Of a DNA stretch of 64,000 bases, positions 60,101 to 64,000 are shown in pieces (within the stretch, counting starts at the first letter, position 1; every line of letters starts with the position of its first letter). Source of the DNA: Gnetum montanum (Eukaryota; Streptophyta; Gnetopsida; Gnetales; Gnetaceae); NCBI GenBank assembly GCA_015680685.1, contig MNCI01037652.1:321316-385315 (forward strand). Reading direction: 5' to 3'. The notes beneath the pieces were generated by a model, which had not been told where the DNA came from, ran no database searches, and worked only from the letters and a program-made list of their open reading frames with translations. The translations under genes and the position numbers were made by a program.

Positions 60101-61673
60101 CCCAAGTTATTCTTGAGAATTATCCAGTCACACCCAAATCAATGCTGTATTATTTTAGTAACAAAATTTTCCACAATATTTAATAAAATAGAAATAACTT
60201 TTTAAAATAACATGGTTATTTGTGAAAGAAAATATTTCTTTGAATTACCATTCATTACCTGTATTTTATTATTCTGAAACATATACAAGTATGCTAAAAT
60301 GTTTTAAAGCTATGAAGCATACATGCAACTCTACTTTCATTCCACATGACAAACTGTTATCTTTCTAATGATGTAAGTCAAATGACTAACAAGATATCAT
60401 CATACATAAGAACATTCACATACTAAATCATTTTAAAAATATATAATTACTTAAACAATGGAATATGAAGGTAAGTAGTTTGTTATTATTTTCCAATGAT
60501 AATCCAGACCAGGTTTGTTAATTCTTGCGATTGATCATCCTTACCAAACTGTCAAAGGAATCCTCACAAACGATGTTCCCAGAACCTCTTGGAAAATACA
60601 AACTCAGATATTTGTTCTTTGGATAGACAATGGTACCAAAAAATTTCATCCTACCCTGCCATAACAAAACAAGCAGTAATAATTAATAACCGGAGCCAGT
60701 CATAACTTAACCAAAGTTTGACTTTCAAACACAAGATACAAAATAAAAATACAAATATGAAAAATATGCATGCACACAATATGGAGAATTCAAAGCAAAT
60801 TAGCATTTATGTTTCTCCATGTTGGTACTTAATTTATTGAACCATGAACAACAAAAATTTACTTAGTCTACATTCTGTTGAAATAAACGATTTTACAGGT
60901 TAAGACATATTTAGGTTTAAACTACCGTAAGTAACTTAGAAATATTTTTCTGGTAGCATTTATTCGTAGCAGGTGCCAAAACTTTGGATAGCCAGACAAT
61001 AAAGCGTACAAAGATGACTTCAAAAACAATTTATGATTTTTAACAAGTTTTTATTAATGAAAATTAGAATAACAACATCAGAATTCACTAATTCAAACAC
61101 AACATGACAATTTAAACACAAAAAAGTAAGAAAAAAAAACAAAGTTGAGAGCCCTTAAGTGATGACAGTAACTTAAATGGTCAAAACATAAGAAACGCCC
61201 GCACTTATAAGGCAGTCTACATCCTGAAAACATACAGAAAAATCACTATAAACATAAGAAAAATTAGCATTAACCCTTTTCTGGTGTCAGACATCTTGAA
61301 GAAGTTTACCGCGATAGCTTTATATATTTGGAAATGCAGCTATAAATACCTTCGGAAACTCCATGTAGAGAACTGGATTTTTGGTGTCAAGATGCATGAG
61401 CTCTCCTAATTTGCCGCCAGAGACAGGGGCTACTAAGCAGGGAAAAGCAAACAAATATTTACTCTTCCGTTGGCTTTTCTTCACTATATCTTTGCCATCG
61501 CCATTGAGAAGCAACTTTGAAGGTTCCAGACCGTTGGCTGAATTGGTATTGGCAGGGGTTTCCGAAATTATTTTACGGACAAATGCAAGTTTACGCAATC
61601 GTTGCCTCTCCACCAACTGTGGATCCTGGCTTCCCTTACCATGAACTTCGTCATTTTGCCGCTTCTTTCCCAT
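57100..61673 (-). CDS. RHL1: RHL1-like DNA-binding protein, topoisomerase VI complex partner (8 coding exons)
   Basis: Exons on the minus strand: 61673-61350, 60655-60545, 60087-60001, 59658-59384, 59276-59152, 59012-58852, 57313-57277 and 57152-57100. Every junction has GT/AG and the phases fit, giving 390 residues; Arabidopsis RHL1 is about 355. The start is ATG at 61673 in good context (GAGATGG), with an in-frame TAG upstream. Conserved RHL1 blocks are KSQRKSKYLFAFPCL, PVSGGKLGEL, DTKNPVLYMEFP, GRMKFFGTIVYPKNKYL, FSDVWWIGTKEENP and EQFDFKGGAG, then an acidic/Ser linker and LVQTSIASYVNKSEEK. In Arabidopsis RHL1 binds DNA, works with the plant topoisomerase VI complex in the nucleus and is needed for endoreduplication and root-hair growth. 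Function here is inferred from that family. Exon 3 uses a weak-looking GTTTTT donor. Confidence 0.9.
57277..57313 (-). CDS. RHL1: RHL1 exon 7 (37-nt small exon)
   Basis: Codes KSQGRQKIAGIK plus one base, between TTAGCAG and GTTGAC. A NAGNAG acceptor (TTTAG or TAGCAG) could add one Gln. Confidence 0.7.
58360..58590 (+). mobile_element. Possible tRNA-derived SINE in RHL1 intron 6
   Basis: GGAGTGATGGTAAGGTGCTC resembles a polymerase III A box and GTCATGGGTTTGAACCTAG about 30 bases later resembles a B box (GGTTCGAACC). A CT-rich body and an A/T-rich tail (AATTGAATAAATAATAATT) follow. The layout fits a plant SINE antisense to the gene. No clear target duplication was found. Confidence 0.5.
58852..59012 (-). 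CDS. RHL1: RHL1 exon 6
   Basis: 161 bases. A Lys/Asn/Ala/Ser-rich linker is followed by LVQTSIASYVNKSEEK, which aligns with LVQATLSNLFKKAEEK in Arabidopsis, so the C-terminal motif of the family is kept. The acceptor is CATACAG and the donor AAG|GTAATG. Confidence 0.85.
59152..59276 (-). CDS. RHL1: RHL1 exon 5
   Basis: 125 bases coding FVESPSENDTNNTESAQGSS and a further acidic, Ser-rich segment. The position after GKVFK matches GKKFNF..SSE.. in Arabidopsis RHL1. The donor is ATTG|GTGAGT. Confidence 0.85.
59384..59658 (-). CDS. RHL1: RHL1 exon 4
   Basis: 275 bases. Starts KKHEQFDFKGGAGKD, continues through an acidic stretch (KELDEMDIDSDSK), a PAPTPTPTPT repeat coded by a GTGTTG-type minisatellite on the plus strand (59426-59455), and RTSRRTAGKVF. 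The donor AA|GTAAGT is strong. Confidence 0.88.
60001..60087 (-). CDS. RHL1: RHL1 exon 3
   Basis: 29 codons, VVFSDVWWIGTKEENP through FPTELNQ. The acceptor is TATAG|GTTG. The donor CAG|GTTTTTTTT has an unusual poly-T intron start, so the exon end could be revised by transcript data. Confidence 0.88.
60545..60655 (-). CDS. RHL1: RHL1 exon 2
   Basis: 37 codons, GRMKFFGTIVYPKNKYL through CEDSFDSL. The acceptor is CCCTGCC on the plus strand (GGCAG|GGT) and the donor TTG|GTAAGG. This is the most strongly conserved part of the family. Confidence 0.92.
61350..61673 (-). CDS. RHL1: RHL1 exon 1
   Basis: 108 codons. A basic N-terminus (MGKKRQNDEV, RQRLRKLAFVRK) precedes the conserved PSKLLLNGDGKDIVKKSQRK and NPVLYMEFPK blocks. 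The donor is AAG|GTATTT at 61349. A GTG six bases upstream would extend the frame but is not an expected plant start. Confidence 0.9.
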
Positions 61674-62500
61674 CTCCACTGAGCGAGCAAGCTAGCTTCC
61701 TTGGAAGCAATACAAATAAGGAAATTAATCTTATTCTGTGTGTATCTGTGTTACGGACTGGATCACAGCTTCGCTTAAACTACGAGATGCTGAGTCCCGT
61801 TGCCAACACAGAAACTAGAACCGAGCTATACTAGACTCTTGTTTCTTCAGCTTTTCAAATGAAATTTTTTTTTTTCTTTTGCCTTTTATTTTTCCTTTAA
61901 GATTTTGTAAAGTGTACAATGGGGTTCATGTTGTTAGGAGAGTTATGGTGGTTAAATTCGGTACACAAAGCCACCTATTAGGAGAGTCCTGATTAACGGA
62001 TCACAATATAAGTGACCGGAGGCAGGTACCAAACTCAAATAATTTTAGTATGGATACACCCTTCACTGATGATTAAAAACTAGGAAAAATCTTTGCTTGT
62101 CTTGAAAAATGAATAGAAACATTCGGTCACTCTAATGCAAGTTCTAACTCTAATGCAAAAACAGAGCTTAAATCAGCCATAGTAGATGAAAATTTAGGTA
62201 AATAAATCTATTGTAAAACTCCTACACATAATGTACAAAATTAATGGTAAATTATTAGTTGTTTCTTTTATTTTAATATTTATTATATTTTATATTTTAA
62301 TAAAACATTAAAACCGAGTCTACTCGGCTCAAAATGAAAGATGAATTGGCACAACAAGGATCTATCCCCTTGTAATAAATCATTGCCCTCCACATGATAC
62401 ATTTAATAGTTATATATAGGAATATGACAATGGCAATGGCTAAAGTGTGATTGGAAAGTGTAGATATCCACTTAAGGACTTATAATCAACATGATAGATT
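61674..62500 (-). promoter_or_regulatory. Upstream region of the RHL1-like gene
   Basis: The first 150 bases upstream of the ATG (61,674-61,830) are richer in CG dinucleotides than their surroundings, as in plant 5' UTRs and core promoters. No convincing TATA box or uORF was pinned down. The region beyond 61,860 is AT-rich with poly-T. Confidence 0.35.
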
Positions 62501-62519
62501 ATGAATATGACAATGGCTA

Positions 62520-62695
62520 AAGAGTGACTCAAACTAGCAATCTTTTACCTTATAAGATAATGAGCTAACCATTTTGAGTATTATAATAGGTTGGGTAATG
62601 AGGAGAACATTATAAATTAGCATTGCCCATCAAAATCGAACCCATAACTTGAAGCTTCCAAATCAAGAGCTATCACCTAATTGTTTGACTAAAAA
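62520..62695 (-). repeat. tRNA-like A/B box sequences, possible decayed SINE
   Basis: On the minus strand, TGGTTAGCTCATTATCTTATAAGG with TAGTTTGAGTC lies at 62,575-62,525, and TAGGTGATAGCTCTTGATTTGG with TTATGGGTTCGATTTTG at 62,685-62,625. Both pairs have A- and B-box spacing like tRNA-derived SINE heads. Neither folds as a complete tRNA by eye. Confidence 0.4.
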
Positions 62696-63569
62696 AATCT
62701 TTCTTTTTCAAATTAATGAAATCTCAGAATGGATTCCTTGACAATTGATTTTCATGTTGAATAAAAAAATCAAAAGCTCTGTTAAACAATCCTTGCTATG
62801 TTTGAGCCCTAAAATTTGTGTTCGTAACTAGTCAAGCCATTACATACTGGTACTAATTCCCATGGAATAGTTCATCTCTTTGGCTAATTATTTTATTTCG
62901 TGAAAAAGTCCAATCGACTAGTACTTAGCCTCTTGGAGACCCATTATTTGCTATGTCATTGTTACCTCCCCTTTAAGACTGCCCAAGCTAACCAATATCA
63001 ATCACTCACAGTTTGAAAAGCACATGGTGTGCTAGAAAAGAAGATATAAACATATGCACCTACGAGTAATAAATCAATTGAAATTTGTATTTACATGTAT
63101 GAGATCTAAATAGTTCTTTTTCAAAAAATTTATAAAATTTCAAGATATGCAACAATGAAGTTGTGTAGCTTTAAAAATTTTGAGATTTAAGTGATATATT
63201 TTTGGGCAAAATTAAAAACCTGTTCAATAGAAAAATGTTGAAATCTCCACAAAAAAAAATTCAATATGGTTTTATTTTGAAATCTTCCATTAAAAGAATT
63301 TCAAAATGATTTTCAGGATATCTTTCAAGAAAAGTTTAAGATCTTTAGGATTGCATTGGGGAAAGAAGATGGTGAAAAAAATTTCAAAACCCATGCTATA
63401 TTTTGAAATCTTCCATTAAAAGAATTTCAAGATGATCTTTAGGACATTTTAGCCTAAATTTTATTTAACTATGTTTTAACCATTGAGCCTTGTTATTAAG
63501 ATTTACAACTTAGTTTGTGCAATATATATTTAGATGATTATAACCATCCCACCACTCCCTGAGCAACAT
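62696..63569. other. Unassigned stretch
   Basis: A short phrase, TTTTGAAATCTTCCATTAAAAGAATTTCAA, occurs twice (near 63,276 and 63,401). Otherwise nothing recognised. Confidence 0.4.
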
Positions 63570-63680
63570 TGCCCAACAATGGTGGGACTAATAAAAGTTA
63601 CCACAATCATGACATTGAACACTACTCGGGTAATGGTGGGACTAATAAAAGTTACCACAACCATGACATTGGTCCAAAGA
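63570..63680 (+). repeat. Direct repeat of about 45 bp
   Basis: AATGGTGGGACTAATAAAAG followed by TTACCACAA(T/C)CATGACATTG occurs twice, starting near 63577 and 63633. A B-box-like GGGGTTCAATC is readable on the minus strand just after, near 63,690. Confidence 0.6.
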
Positions 63681-64000
63681 GATTGAACCCCATCTAATAA
63701 ACTCTAGCCTCTTGACCAAAATGAATTAACTACTTAATCATGATTAGGGTGGTGGGGCTGATGTCAAACCCTACAATAATATTATTAATGAGAAAAAAAT
63801 TCAGACTATATCATATACTTAACATTGAGTAGAAAACACCAAAAATATTATGGAAATTTTTTTTCCAATTTTACAACTACTTAAGTGCACAACCTTACAA
63901 TTGATGCATTCAAAAATCAAGAGAGAATTTAATTGTTAGCAAAAAGAATGGTTCCAATTCTAACAATTCAAATTTAGTAAGATTGTAATATGTAATCTGA

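Noticed and set aside
61674-61679. Start of the RHL1-like frame six bases upstream at GTG (61679)
   Set aside because: Plant nuclear genes start at ATG. The ATG at 61673 has good context, and an in-frame TAG lies upstream.
61381-61834. Plus-strand ORFs of 87 and 105 codons opposite RHL1 exon 1
   Set aside because: They are antisense shadows of the conserved exon; the minus-strand reading matches RHL1.
62520-62695. True tRNA gene from the A/B-box-like text
   Set aside because: The sequence does not close into acceptor, anticodon and T stems by eye, so a SINE remnant is more likely.

Overview
This window reads as nuclear DNA of a seed plant with a very large, repeat-rich genome. Long AT-rich stretches of decayed LTR retrotransposons surround a single recognisable multi-exon gene, with introns up to about 5.7 kb if the downstream exons belong to it. 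A gymnosperm is my best guess from gene spacing, intron length and the age and mix of elements, but nothing here proves the species. There are no bacterial-type operons, rRNA genes or CRISPR arrays. Runs of N at 40087, 40190, 40240 and 41049-41055 show it comes from an assembly.

Layout. 1-179: end of an LTR on the minus strand. 510-845: a minus-strand fragment resembling an FCP1-type phosphatase domain. 2.95-4.6 kb: a decayed tandem array of about 193-bp units, each with a palindrome. 5.3-8.75 kb: a decayed Tat/Ogre-like Ty3/gypsy pol on the plus strand. 10.18-10.30 kb: a short array of half-palindromes matching the 193-bp array. 11.0-12.7 kb: a decayed coiled-coil ORF and a 3' LTR of an Athila-like family. 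15.8-17.87 kb and 23.5-25.7 kb: the two halves of one minus-strand Athila-like pol, split by a gag-only Ty1/copia element (17.87-23.47 kb). 26.15-26.80 kb: an unknown coding-like tandem duplication. 28.7-34.3 kb: an old Athila-like element (5' LTR, PBS, gag, protease, RT), truncated at the 3' side. 37.1-37.27 kb: another LTR end with a PBS. 38,260-44,186: the youngest insertion, a complete non-autonomous Athila-like element with both LTRs, PBS, PPT, gag, a 3' ORF and a CCAAC target duplication, but no pol. 44.5-47.6 kb: a decayed LINE interrupted by an LTR-like insertion.

The host gene lies on the minus strand from 61,673 downward. Its exons reconstruct a protein that aligns along its length with plant RHL1 (ROOT HAIRLESS 1), a DNA-binding partner of plant topoisomerase VI needed for endoreduplication. 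The exons, splice sites and phases were worked out by hand. A stop codon at 57,100 gives 390 residues. Six further minus-strand segments (57.0 to 49.2 kb) have good splice sites, mutually compatible phases and a clean acidic end, so an alternative longer C-terminus, or a second gene, is possible. A decayed copia element sits antisense inside the longest intron of that extension.

The most unusual pattern is that unrelated repeat families here carry conspicuous palindromes: GATATC-centred dyads in the U3 of the Athila-like LTRs, which vary in copy number, and a 26-bp palindrome in each 193-bp unit.
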